Positions 1 through 7,849 of a stretch of 24,828 bases of DNA are shown here, piece after piece. The position numbers were made by a program, and so were the translations under genes. A model generated the notes under the pieces. It was not told where the DNA came from, ran no database searches, and saw only the letters and a list, made by a program, of their open reading frames with translations. Within the stretch, counting starts at the first letter, position 1. Each line of letters begins with the position of its first letter. This stretch comes from CBDUQN01 sp965369375 (GTDB taxonomy: Bacteria; Krumholzibacteriota; Krumholzibacteriia; Krumholzibacteriales; Krumholzibacteriaceae): assembly GCA_965369375.1 (NCBI GenBank), contig CBDUQN010000044.1, positions 1 through 24,828 of the forward strand, given 5' to 3'.

Positions 1-1133
1 AGATCGTCCACCGCACGGAGATCCTTCTCTCGTGGAAGACCCTTGCAGGTGACGGGATCGAGCACCTCGACCTTGAGGAACGGTATCATGCCCGAGAGCA
101 CCTCGATCGTCTTGCCGCCCCAGCCGTAGGAACCGATAATCGATACGAACTTCGCCTTGGGACGCAGCGCATTGGCAAGATACGTCGCAGAGACGACACT
201 CGGATGGGGGCCCCCGAGAACCGTCGGGCTCCCGATCACGATCGTCGCCGCATCGACGAGTTCGATGGCGAGCTTGCCGATATCGGTCACGGCGAGATCG
301 AAGCGCGCCACGCTGACTCCTCGATCCGCGAGGCCGCTCACAAGACGGTCCACCAAAACCTTCGTGCTCCCATGCATCGATATGTAGGGGACCACGACGA
401 GATTCTTGGGCGGCGAGGATACCCAGTCCCGATAGGCGTTGAGAATGAAATCCGGCCAATCGTAGATCGGTCCGTGACTCGGTGCGATCGTATTGATCGT
501 GAGTCCCTCCAGCTTTTTCAGATTTTTCTCTATCGTCCTGCGAAAGGGCATCATGATTTCCGCGTAGTACCGCTTGGCGGCCTCGTAGACGCGTCCCTCA
601 TCGACGGCGAAGAGATCCGTGGTGGCGATATGCGAGCCGAAGAAATCGCACGAGAGGAGAAACTTGCGCTCAGGGATATATGTAACCATCGTCTCGGGCC
701 AGTGAACCCAGGGTGTGTGGATGAACTTGAGCGTCAAATCTCCCAGTGAAAGCGTTTCCCCGTCCTCGACGGTGACGATTCGCTCGTCCGCGATGTGGAG
801 ATGATCGATCAACATTCCCTTTGCCTTCGGGCTCGCGATGACCTTCGCTTGCGTGTAGCGCTCGAGCACGGCTGGAATAGCGCCCGAATGGTCCTGCTCC
901 ACATGGTGTGAGATGACGAAGTCGATCCTCGGTATGTTTTCGAGTTGCCGAAAGAACTCGCTTTCGACTCTCGGATCGACGGTATCGACGAGCACCTTCT
1001 TTTCGCTCCCGTCGAGGAAATAGGCGTTGTAGCTCGTCCCGTCGGGAAGCGGGATCAGTGAATCGAAAATGCGCCTGTCCCAATCTATGCCGCCTAGCCA
1101 GTATACACCGTCGGTTATCTTTCTTCGTTCCAT
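1..1133 (-). CDS. fprA: Flavodiiron protein (FprA family), C-terminus cut by window edge
   Basis: Flavodiiron proteins reduce O2 to water and/or NO to N2O in the cytoplasm, using electrons from rubredoxin or a similar donor. The 377 complete codons visible give an N-terminal metallo-beta-lactamase-like domain (about 1-245) with the full diiron ligand set: H77-x-E79-x-D81-H82, H144, D163 and H220. A flavodoxin domain follows from about residue 245 (VVVPYISMHGST, then GSPTVLGGPHP and GSYGWGGK). The reading frame is open to base 1, so the last few tens of residues lie outside the window. The ATG at 1133 is preceded by AAGGAGG with 7 bases of spacing. It is the second flavodiiron gene here and lies 97 bases downstream of the ferredoxin-like gene, probably in the rrf2 transcription unit. 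O2 versus NO preference cannot be read from sequence. Confidence 0.93.
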   Translation of the reverse strand, partial: MERRKITDGVYWLGGIDWDRRIFDSLIPLPDGTSYNAYFLDGSEKKVLVDTVDPRVESEFFRQLENIPRIDFVISHHVEQDHSGAIPAVLERYTQAKVIASPKAKGMLIDHLHIADERIVTVEDGETLSLGDLTLKFIHTPWVHWPETMVTYIPERKFLLSCDFFGSHIATTDLFAVDEGRVYEAAKRYYAEIMMPFRRTIEKNLKKLEGLTINTIAPSHGPIYDWPDFILNAYRDWVSSPPKNLVVVPYISMHGSTKVLVDRLVSGLADRGVSVARFDLAVTDIGKLAIELVDAATIVIGSPTVLGGPHPSVVSATYLANALRPKAKFVSIIGSYGWGGKTIEVLSGMIPFLKVEVLDPVTCKGLPREKDLRAVDD

Positions 1134-1230
1134 GATCCTTCCTCCTTGATTGTTTTTCCCTACGCCCGATCCGAGACTGAATCTCAGGCAGCTGTACTGC
1201 ATGCGTTCGAGCGACGAACCGCTTGCGGCG

Positions 1231-2160
1231 CTACTTTATTTCGCCCTTGATGCTTATTGTAACGTTATCGACCTGTATATCCTTCCCCGAGGCGGAAACG
1301 GCCGAGTTGACGATCTTCATCATGCCGAAACAGCACGGTACTTCCATGATAGCAACAGTGACCGATTTGATGTCGCTCTGCGTGAATACGCTGGTGAGTT
1401 TCTCCACGTAATAGTCCGCGTCATCCAGTTTCGGACAGCCTATGAGCAGCACCTTGTCGCGCAAGAGCTCATCATGAAAATCGGCATGAGCGAACGGGAC
1501 GCAATCGGCCGCAATCAGCAGATCGCAGTTATTCAAATAGGGGGCGATCGGGGGAACCAGCTTGATCTGAACCGGCCACTGTCTGAGCTGTGACGGTCGG
1601 TTGACCGCCGGCCCCGCGGGTGAATCGTGCTCCCCAACGTTGCTTAAATCCACAACCCGCGAACCGGGGCAACCACACCCGGCAGCTCCTGCGTGTCCGC
1701 TTGCTGCAATATCATGCTTCGGGACCTGCGCCCCTGGATTCCCCCCAGCTTCGCCCCCAACAGCGATCTTGCTTACCACTTTTTCGCTTTCGGCTTTCTC
1801 GCTCTTGATCTTCGGAATCTGAATGTTATGTTCTATCAAATAATCTATCGCTTCCTCGGCAAGCCGATTCTCACCATGCTCCATGAGATGCTCGAGGTGA
1901 GCCCGTATGGTGTTTTCACCATGCTTTACGATGTTCTCCATCACCTTTCGTTCGTCATACTCCTCGGCTTCACGCTTCTCTATCGTGATGGCCCCCTGCG
2001 GACAGTGGCCGATGCAGGCACCGAGGCCGTCGCAGAAGAGATCACTCACAAGACGCGCCTTATCGTCTATCATCTGAAGCGCTCCTTCCGGACAATTCGG
2101 CACGCACAGGCCGCATCCGTCACATTTTTCCTCATCGATCGTGATTATCTCTCTGAGCAT
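1231..2160 (-). CDS. Two-cluster 4Fe-4S ferredoxin-domain protein with long C-terminal region
   Basis: This 309-residue protein starts with a bacterial ferredoxin module. Cluster I cysteines are C13, C16, C19 and C23. The second motif is C43-x5-C49-x3-CP (C53), with Leu at the position of the usual middle cysteine (L46). An acidic/basic helical stretch rich in His and Glu follows (about 62-115), then a low-complexity linker with a CGCPGS motif. The C-terminal domain (about 195-309) has further cysteines (AADC, LIGCPK, EVPCCFG) that could bind another metal centre. It resembles small ferredoxin-like proteins often found next to Rrf2 regulators in anaerobes; this is recalled family context, not a search result. 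The ATG at 2160 has AAAGGA about 9 bases upstream. It lies between rrf2 and a flavodiiron gene, so an electron-carrier or redox-sensing role is inferred. Confidence 0.85.
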   Translation of the reverse strand: MLREIITIDEEKCDGCGLCVPNCPEGALQMIDDKARLVSDLFCDGLGACIGHCPQGAITIEKREAEEYDERKVMENIVKHGENTIRAHLEHLMEHGENRLAEEAIDYLIEHNIQIPKIKSEKAESEKVVSKIAVGGEAGGNPGAQVPKHDIAASGHAGAAGCGCPGSRVVDLSNVGEHDSPAGPAVNRPSQLRQWPVQIKLVPPIAPYLNNCDLLIAADCVPFAHADFHDELLRDKVLLIGCPKLDDADYYVEKLTSVFTQSDIKSVTVAIMEVPCCFGMMKIVNSAVSASGKDIQVDNVTISIKGEIK

Positions 2161-2237
2161 CTGTTTTTTTCCTTTCGCAAAATTGCCCGCGTGTTCTTCG
2201 CTTATGCAGACCGCCGCTCGCGTGATATTAAATACAT

Positions 2238-2651
2238 TTATTGATAAAGCCCGCTCAGCTCAGCGACGCTCTTCCCCTTCAAATAATCTCTCATATTCCT
2301 GCTGCACAATTCGAGGAGCGGTCCCAAGATGCAATCGGTCCCGCTGCACGTTTTACTCTCCATCAGGCAGAACTTTGGCCTGAAAGGCCCGTCGATCGCC
2401 TCGAAGACCTGCAGCAGTGTAACCTTGCCACCACGCCTTCCCAACCTGAAGCCTCCCTTCGGCCCCCGTACCGATTTCACCAATCCGGCTTTCCCGAGCC
2501 TCTGAAGGACCTTCGCAAGGTGAGCCTCGGATACCGACAGCTTCTCCGAGACCTCTCGCGCCGAGTAATACCGCTTCGGATCGGCTGCAAGAACGACCAT
2601 CGTGTGAAGCGCGATCGATGCGGCCTCTGATATCCGTATTGCAGTATTCAA
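2238..2651 (-). CDS. Rrf2-family transcriptional regulator
   Basis: This 137-residue winged-helix repressor belongs to the Rrf2/IscR/NsrR family. The helix-turn-helix spans about 28-62, followed by the wing motif RGPKGGFRLGR. Three cysteines, C95, C102 and C107, plus C116, sit where family members bind an Fe-S cluster. The spacing x6/x4 differs from the x5/x5 spacing of E. coli IscR, so the cluster type is open. The start is TTG at 2651, supported by AGGAGG 8 bases upstream; no ATG start fits. It is the first gene of a probable operon with the ferredoxin-like and flavodiiron genes, and an inverted repeat covers its -10 box, which suggests autoregulation. The signal could be NO, O2 or Fe-S status. 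Confidence 0.92.
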   Translation of the reverse strand: MNTAIRISEAASIALHTMVVLAADPKRYYSAREVSEKLSVSEAHLAKVLQRLGKAGLVKSVRGPKGGFRLGRRGGKVTLLQVFEAIDGPFRPKFCLMESKTCSGTDCILGPLLELCSRNMRDYLKGKSVAELSGLYQ

Positions 2652-2672
2652 AACTTAATCCTCCTATTTGCG

Positions 2673-2713
2673 TATTTAGGTATTAAAATACCAAAATAGG
2701 CGGGAGCTGTCAA
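2673..2713 (-). promoter_or_regulatory. Promoter and overlapping operator of the rrf2 operon
   Basis: On the minus strand a perfect -35 box TTGACA (2713-2708) is followed by a 17-base spacer and a -10-like TATTTT (2690-2685). The perfect inverted repeat GGTATT-AA-AATACC (2679-2692) covers the -10. It extends outward to TATTTA/AAAATA flanks, giving a 26-base near-palindrome at 2673-2698. The location would block RNA polymerase, so it is a likely binding site for the Rrf2 protein encoded immediately downstream. The binding protein is inferred, not shown. Confidence 0.75.
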
Positions 2714-2796
2714 TGTATTTTTGAAGAAAATCGAATGAGCCGACCGAGAGTGCCTTAAGCAGCCTTGTGATAACAAGTTGCGCAAGGATGGGCGTG

Positions 2797-4005
2797 TCAG
2801 GGACCGGGAAGTTCGCTGATCCGCCCGGCGATACGTTCAGCCATCGCACGGCATTGCGTAAGTATATCTTCGTCAGGGACGTACTTGGATCTGACGCCCT
2901 CAGCGACGAGCTCCACCTTCATCGCTTTCAGCGCCTCTTCCGTCTGCTTGAGGGCCTCACCGCTCCACCCGTACGAACCGAAGGCCGCCCCCACGAGCCC
3001 GAGAGGTTTGAGACCCTTTATGTAGGAGAGAACATCGGCAACGGTGGGAAACATGTTGTTGTTGATCGTCGGCGTTCCGACCACGAGCGCGCCGGCATCA
3101 AGAAGTTCCGTTGCTATGTCGCTGCGGTGGCAGGCTCGCAGCTTCATCACTTTGACGGCCGAACCCCTCGCATGCAGTTCGTCCTCGATGACCCGCGCCA
3201 TCTTGTCGGTACTTCCCCACATCGTATCGTAGACGATGACGGCTTTGTTCCGGAGCTCCCTGCCCGCCCAACGTTTATAGAGCCCGAGGATCAAGTCGAT
3301 CCCCGTGCGCCATATCGGTCCATGGTCGGGAGCAATGATGGCGGGCTCGAGGCCCAGATCGCCGAGCTTGTCGAAGAGCTTGAGCACGAGGTTCGAATAG
3401 GGGAGGAGAATATTCGCGTAATACTTCGCCGCCTCATGCTCTAGTACATGCTCATCCATCTCGTCGTCGAATCTCTCACTCGTGGCGAGATGCATCCCGA
3501 ATGCATCCTGTGAAAAGAGAAGATTTTCTTCCGCAAGATAGGAGAACATGCTGTCGGGCCAATGGAGCATACGGGTTTCATAGCACTTGATCGTCATGTT
3601 TCCGAGGTCGATCGTTTCACCGTTCTTCGCTTCGACAATCTCCAATCCCGCATGAAAATGATCCTCGAGCGCCTTGATTCCCATCGCCGAGGCGAACACC
3701 TTCTCGGGCTTCACGATTTCGAGAGTATCGATCAGGCAGCCCGAATGATCCATCTCAGAGTGATTGGAAATGATATAATCTATTTCCCCGGGATCTATCA
3801 GAGAGGAGATACGCGAAAGCATCTCGCCCTTGAACGGCGCCTTCACTGTGTCGATCAGCGTTATCTTGTCGGAAAGAACGAGGAAAGCATTGTATGTCGT
3901 ACCACTCTCGGTGAGATACCCATGCATATCCCGGATGTGCCAATCGATCGCTCCGACCCAGTACACCGTGTCGGTTACCTTGACAGCAGTACAAACACCC
4001 TGCAT
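2797..4005 (-). CDS. fprA: Flavodiiron protein (FprA family), complete
   Basis: This complete 402-residue flavodiiron protein is a cytoplasmic four-electron O2 reductase and/or NO reductase. The beta-lactamase-like domain carries all diiron ligands: H82-x-E84-x-D86-H87, H148, D167 and H228. The flavodoxin domain begins near residue 254 (VIVYDTMWGSTDKMA) and contains the FMN loops GTPTINNNMFPT and FGSYGWSGEA. Length and domain order are normal, and there is no C-terminal rubredoxin domain. The ATG at 4005 has AAAGGAG 5 bases upstream. It starts 17 bases after korB ends, so it is probably translated from the korAB mRNA. It is clearly diverged from the other flavodiiron protein in the window, so the two are paralogues and not a recent duplication. 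Confidence 0.96.
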   Translation of the reverse strand: MQGVCTAVKVTDTVYWVGAIDWHIRDMHGYLTESGTTYNAFLVLSDKITLIDTVKAPFKGEMLSRISSLIDPGEIDYIISNHSEMDHSGCLIDTLEIVKPEKVFASAMGIKALEDHFHAGLEIVEAKNGETIDLGNMTIKCYETRMLHWPDSMFSYLAEENLLFSQDAFGMHLATSERFDDEMDEHVLEHEAAKYYANILLPYSNLVLKLFDKLGDLGLEPAIIAPDHGPIWRTGIDLILGLYKRWAGRELRNKAVIVYDTMWGSTDKMARVIEDELHARGSAVKVMKLRACHRSDIATELLDAGALVVGTPTINNNMFPTVADVLSYIKGLKPLGLVGAAFGSYGWSGEALKQTEEALKAMKVELVAEGVRSKYVPDEDILTQCRAMAERIAGRISELPGP

Positions 4006-4022
4006 GGACGCTCCTTTATCTA

Positions 4023-4871
4023 TTATCTATAGCCATCGAGTATCTTTGCGAGCTCGGCGCGGTCGACGTCTCTGCCGACGAGAGCGCCTCTCGAGAGAAC
4101 CGGCACGCGGTCCTCGAAGGCGGGACGGTCATTTGCGTAGATTACGCCTAACGGGATCTTTTCACCCCACTCCATTGCAACTTTCATCGCCCCATCCCAA
4201 TCGGACGGATCGTGATCCGTTAATTCATAGCAGCGCTTCCGATACCAGGCAAAGGTATTGACCTTATTGAAGGAGACGCACGGCTGGAGAACATCGACGA
4301 GCGCGAATCCCCGGTGGGCGATACCGCGCTCGATCATTTCGGCGAGATGATCGACGGCGCCGGTAAAGCTTCGCGCGACGAATCCGGCGTGCATTGCGAC
4401 CGCTACGGCGATCGGATTGAAGCGCTCCAGCGCAACTCCGCCCGGTTGAGCCTTCGTAACCTGTCCCTCCTCGGAGGTCGGACTCGCCTGCCCCTTTGTC
4501 AGACCGTAAATCTGGTTGTCGTGCACGATAACCGTGATATCGATGTTTCGCCTGATGGCGGCGAGAAAATGATTCCCGCCTTCTCCATAGTTGCAGCCGT
4601 CTCCGCTCTCGACGATCACCGTAAGCGCGGGATTGGCGATCTTGGCGCCGGCCGCAACCGGCAGCGCCCTCCCGTGAAGCCCGTTGAACACATTCGCGTT
4701 GAGGTAGTGGGGGGCTTTCGCCGCCTGCCCGATCCCGCTCACGAACAGAACATCGCGCGGCTCGAGGCCCGCGCGCACGAGCCCTTTCTTGACCCCCTCG
4801 AGGAGTGAAAAGTTGCCGCAGCCTGGGCACCACGCGGTCTCGTACTTACCGAAATCCTCTAACTCGACCAT
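4023..4871 (-). CDS. korB: 2-oxoacid:ferredoxin oxidoreductase, beta (thiamine-diphosphate) subunit
   Basis: KorB binds thiamine diphosphate and an Fe-S cluster, and with KorA oxidatively decarboxylates a 2-oxoacid (2-oxoglutarate, pyruvate or a branched-chain acid) with coenzyme A, reducing ferredoxin. The 282 residues are the usual beta-subunit length. Visible motifs are CPGCG (C15, C18), GLHGRALP (65-71), the thiamine/Mg motif GDGCNYGEGGNH (90-101), and DNQIYGLTKGQ with ASPTS. C198 (LQPC) matches the distal cluster ligand. The segment that usually reads GIGC reads GIGQ here (Q49), so one expected cysteine ligand is missing; C93 is an extra cysteine. The start overlaps the korA stop (TAATG), which implies coupling. 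Substrate specificity cannot be assigned. Confidence 0.93.
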   Translation of the reverse strand: MVELEDFGKYETAWCPGCGNFSLLEGVKKGLVRAGLEPRDVLFVSGIGQAAKAPHYLNANVFNGLHGRALPVAAGAKIANPALTVIVESGDGCNYGEGGNHFLAAIRRNIDITVIVHDNQIYGLTKGQASPTSEEGQVTKAQPGGVALERFNPIAVAVAMHAGFVARSFTGAVDHLAEMIERGIAHRGFALVDVLQPCVSFNKVNTFAWYRKRCYELTDHDPSDWDGAMKVAMEWGEKIPLGVIYANDRPAFEDRVPVLSRGALVGRDVDRAELAKILDGYR

Positions 4872-6562
4872 TACCGCCTCTCTCGCCCCAGCCCGCGCAC
4901 GATATAGCCGGGGGTTATGGGAAGGCCGTCATACCGCAGGACCGTTTCCTCGATTTCGAAACCGCTTTCGCGCCTGATGAGCCGCGCAAGCTGCCCGGCG
5001 GCGTTTCCCTCTATGCATACCACGCGTTTCGCCTTTTTCAGATGCGGTAGAAACCGCCCGGGGTCGAGCGGCCACACCTGCCTGAAGTGAAGCGTCGCCA
5101 CCTTCGCTCCTGCAGCTCGGAGCATTGATGCCGCTTCACGCATCGCGCCTTTGCTCGAGCCCCACGAAACGAGCAGAAGATCGGTATCGTCATCTCCCTC
5201 GAGATCGGGAGGCAGGACCTCCAGCGCCATCCCCTCGCCTTTCTTGAGTCTCTTGTCCACCTGCCGCTTCCTCACCGTCAAATCCTCCGTCAGGTGCCCG
5301 TCCTCCGTGTGCTCGTCACTGTCGGTCACGACGAGATGATCGCTCGCATTGGGAAGTAGACGCGGTGACACGCCGTTTTCCGTAACCGCATGCCGATGGT
5401 ACGGCGTTGTGACGGCAGCCGGATCAGCGCCCGGTTCGATCCAGTCGAGATCGGAAACGTCAATCGGCTCTACCGCCCGGTAGGAGTCGGCGAGGAACTG
5501 ATCGGTGAGGACAAACACCGGACTCTGAAACCTCTCCGCCGTCTCGAACGCCCTCCGGGTCAAGTCGAAGCAATCCTCGACCGTGCCGGGCGAGAATACA
5601 GTCCTCGGAAATTCTCCGTGCCCGGCATGAAGGACGAAATCGAGATCGGCCTGCTCCGTTCTCGTCGGAAGGCCCGTTGCGGGACCCGGACGCTGAGCGA
5701 CGACAACAACGAGCGGTGTTTCGGTCATGCCCGCGAGGCTTATCCCCTCGACCATCAGCGCGAATCCGCCGCCCGATGTCGCCACCATGCTCGGGGCACC
5801 TGCGTATGAAGCGCCGATCGCCATATTGATCGCTGATATCTCGTCCTCCACCTGCTCGACAACGAGCCCCATGCGCTCGGCCATTTCGATCAGGGTGAGC
5901 GGCACCGATGTCGCCGGTGTCATGGGATAGAACGAACAGAACTTGAGGCCCGCGGAGACGGCGCCGAGAGCGATCGCCTGGTTTCCATTGAGCATGAGCC
6001 GGTCCGTATCGCTGGAAACCCCTGGAAGAGCGCGCAGGTGAGCCGTCTGCTTTTGAGCCCACTCGAATCCCCGGCTCAATGCCTCGAGATTATCCTCGAG
6101 CGCCTCGGGATGCTTGCCCCCGAACGTGTCAGAGACGGCTCCCGACGAGAGCTCACGGTCGAGCCCGAGCACCGCACAGATAATCCCCAGCGCGACGGTA
6201 TTTCTGAACTTCTCATCGGTCAGCTCACCGTAGGGGACATCGAGGCAGCAATCCCCTTTCGATCCGAACGACGCGTCGGCGATGATCAATCCATCCCGGG
6301 CCAATTCATTCTTGTGTAACGTGACCGTTTCCTCATTGAAAGCAACGAGGATATCCACCGTCTCCACCGGCGCTTCGACCGGTCGAGCGCCGACACGGAC
6401 CGCGAAGATATTGTGGCCGCCGCGAATTCTCGACTGATAACTCTGCGTAACGGTAATCGAGTAACCGCTTCGAACGAGAATTCTCGCGAGAAGCTGCCCG
6501 ACGGTCGCGAGGCCCTGGCCGGCCTCTCCGCCGATAACGACGTTGCGTGCTGTATCCTGCAT
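4871..6562 (-). CDS. korA: 2-oxoacid:ferredoxin oxidoreductase, fused gamma-alpha subunit
   Basis: The 563-residue fusion has a gamma domain at about 1-185 (start NVVIGGEAGQGLATVG, then SYQSRIRGGHNIF) and an alpha domain from about 190 (NGNQAIALGA, FYPMTPATSV, EDEISAINMAIGASYAG). The family signature QRPGPATGLPTRTEQADL and a C-terminal swivel-type domain ending in GYIVRGLGRERR follow. This gamma-alpha plus beta layout is the two-subunit type with no integral ferredoxin domain, so a separate ferredoxin must accept the electrons. The ATG at 6562 has GAGGA 6 bases upstream. It is the first gene of a probable korA-korB-fprA operon. It is placed downstream of a ferritin terminator-like hairpin, so its own promoter is likely in 6590-6650, but no strong one was seen. 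Confidence 0.94.
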   Translation of the reverse strand: MQDTARNVVIGGEAGQGLATVGQLLARILVRSGYSITVTQSYQSRIRGGHNIFAVRVGARPVEAPVETVDILVAFNEETVTLHKNELARDGLIIADASFGSKGDCCLDVPYGELTDEKFRNTVALGIICAVLGLDRELSSGAVSDTFGGKHPEALEDNLEALSRGFEWAQKQTAHLRALPGVSSDTDRLMLNGNQAIALGAVSAGLKFCSFYPMTPATSVPLTLIEMAERMGLVVEQVEDEISAINMAIGASYAGAPSMVATSGGGFALMVEGISLAGMTETPLVVVVAQRPGPATGLPTRTEQADLDFVLHAGHGEFPRTVFSPGTVEDCFDLTRRAFETAERFQSPVFVLTDQFLADSYRAVEPIDVSDLDWIEPGADPAAVTTPYHRHAVTENGVSPRLLPNASDHLVVTDSDEHTEDGHLTEDLTVRKRQVDKRLKKGEGMALEVLPPDLEGDDDTDLLLVSWGSSKGAMREAASMLRAAGAKVATLHFRQVWPLDPGRFLPHLKKAKRVVCIEGNAAGQLARLIRRESGFEIEETVLRYDGLPITPGYIVRGLGRERR

Positions 6563-6589
6563 TTCAGTTCCTCGATCAGATGATGCAAA

Positions 6590-6612
6590 GGAGGGGAAAT
6601 GGTTCCCCCTCC
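6590..6612 (-). terminator. Terminator-like hairpin after the dfx-ftn unit
   Basis: GGAGGGGAA (6590-6598) can pair with TTCCCCCTCC (6603-6612) around a 4-base loop, with one bulged base. Read on the minus strand it comes about 40 bases after the ferritin stop and is followed by only three T residues, so it may be a weak intrinsic terminator. Confidence 0.5.
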
Positions 6613-6650
6613 CGGCAATTAATCATACATCAATCGTCACACCGCAGCGC

Positions 6651-7169
6651 TTACTCCTCTTTCTTATTGACCGGCATCGTGAAGGTGCGCCGTCCCAGCT
6701 CGCGATCGATCATCAGCAGGCCGTTGCCCGACTTGCCGATCATCGCGAGCTCTTGCGCTACCTTCGATGCTGACGCCTCTTCTTCCACCTGCTCGTCGAC
6801 GAACCACTGCAGCAGGCTGTAGGAAGCGAAATCCTTCTCCCTGTTGGCGAGCTTCAAGAGATCATTGATCTTCCCGGTGATAAACTGCTCGTGCGCATAT
6901 GCCGCCTCGAAGGCTTCGAGGGGGGATTTCCACTTGAGCGGCGGCTTCTTGATCGCGAGCAGATCGACCTTGCCGCCCCGCTCGACGATATGATCGAAGA
7001 ATTTCATCGCATGCACCTGCTCCTCGAGCGTCTGGCAGCGAAGCCACTCCGCCATGCCGTCGAGTCCTGTGTCGTGCATGTATGACACCATCGAGAGGTA
7101 CAGGTAAGCCGAATAGAGCTCATGCTGAATCTGTTCGTTGAACGCCTTTCTGATCTTTTCATTGATCAT
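6651..7169 (-). CDS. ftnA: Ferritin (FtnA type)
   Basis: This non-haem ferritin oxidises Fe(II) at a diiron ferroxidase site and stores it as mineral inside a 24-subunit shell. The 172 residues form one four-helix ferritin domain. Ferroxidase residues occur at E17, E50, H53, E94 and Q127, which are the same numbers as in E. coli FtnA. The ATG at 7169 lies 6 bases after the desulfoferrodoxin stop, with a GAAAGG motif upstream inside the end of that gene. The two genes are therefore almost certainly co-transcribed. Iron storage next to superoxide and peroxide reductases limits Fenton chemistry during oxygen exposure. Confidence 0.96.
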   Translation of the reverse strand: MINEKIRKAFNEQIQHELYSAYLYLSMVSYMHDTGLDGMAEWLRCQTLEEQVHAMKFFDHIVERGGKVDLLAIKKPPLKWKSPLEAFEAAYAHEQFITGKINDLLKLANREKDFASYSLLQWFVDEQVEEEASASKVAQELAMIGKSGNGLLMIDRELGRRTFTMPVNKKEE

Positions 7170-7175
7170 AATGTA

Positions 7176-7553
7176 TCACGCACCTTTCCAGAGACCGTGA
7201 ACGTTGCAGAACTCCCGCGCGGAAACCTGTTCCGCTGAAATGTTGAAGAACGCCTCGGGAGCATCGCCTGGATTGAGGAATTTACGGTACGCCTCGCCGT
7301 CGGCGTGGAGCTGGATCCACTCTATGTAGTGATTCCCCTCCATCGGATGCGGAACGCTGCCGACCTTGACCTTGAAACCGCCATCGACCTTCTCGATTAC
7401 GGGGACGTGCTTTTCAGTGGCGGCGTCCGCCGTCTGCTCCTCGAGAAGAACCATGTCCGCGTGACAGCAGACGAGTGTGCCGGGACCTCCATGCAGCACC
7501 TCGACGATATTGCCGCACTTCTCGCATTTGTAAATCTGAAGTCTCTTTGCCAT
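7176..7553 (-). CDS. dfx: Desulfoferrodoxin / superoxide reductase (2Fe type)
   Basis: Superoxide reductase converts superoxide to hydrogen peroxide without releasing O2, and is typical of anaerobes. The 125-residue protein has both iron sites. The N-terminal rubredoxin-like centre I has C10, C13, C29 and C30. The catalytic centre II has H49, H69, H75, C116 and H119, with the E47-K48 pair beside the active site. The ATG at 7553 is the chosen start because AAGGAGGT lies 7 bases upstream. A GTG two codons earlier would sit directly on that ribosome site. The peroxide made here could be consumed by the rubrerythrin encoded upstream. Confidence 0.97.
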   Translation of the reverse strand: MAKRLQIYKCEKCGNIVEVLHGGPGTLVCCHADMVLLEEQTADAATEKHVPVIEKVDGGFKVKVGSVPHPMEGNHYIEWIQLHADGEAYRKFLNPGDAPEAFFNISAEQVSAREFCNVHGLWKGA

Positions 7554-7849
7554 TTCCACTACCTCCTTCTAACGTCTTTCGGTGACAGGACACTGTGCCA
7601 AAGCTTGAATAAGCGAATCACATTCCTCCGGGTTTGCAGTGATTACATGTTGAACGTGCGTCTCGCAGGGCAAATCACCTTCTGAGAAGTTCGGTGAGGA
7701 TACCTCCGGTGGTGAAGTTTTTCCACCATTTTATTTCTAACGGCAGATTCTTCCTTCAGACGAGTTCAATCACCTGCCGGACCGGTCGGCGCGATCCGCG
7801 AATAGTCTCGACCTGCAGCTCCAGGGACGCGATCCGGAAATCGTCCCCG
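7554..7849 (-). promoter_or_regulatory. Intergenic region between rubrerythrin and desulfoferrodoxin
   Basis: These 296 bases hold the ribosome site of dfx (7561-7568) and a hairpin directly after the rubrerythrin stop (GGGACG at 7824-7829 with CGTCCC at 7842-7847) that may end its transcript but has no T-run. A GGTGG/CCACC hairpin lies at about 7709-7728. The dfx promoter should be here, but no convincing -35/-10 pair or PerR box was found. Only short unsupported ORFs exist. Confidence 0.4.

Noticed and set aside
1134..1230. Regulatory element between ferredoxin-like and flavodiiron genes
   Set aside because: Only the ribosome site and a 4-pair GAGA/TCTC hairpin were visible; too little to call.
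7709..7735. Plus-strand terminator-like hairpin GGTGG/CCACC
   Set aside because: Only five pairs and no plus-strand gene upstream to terminate.
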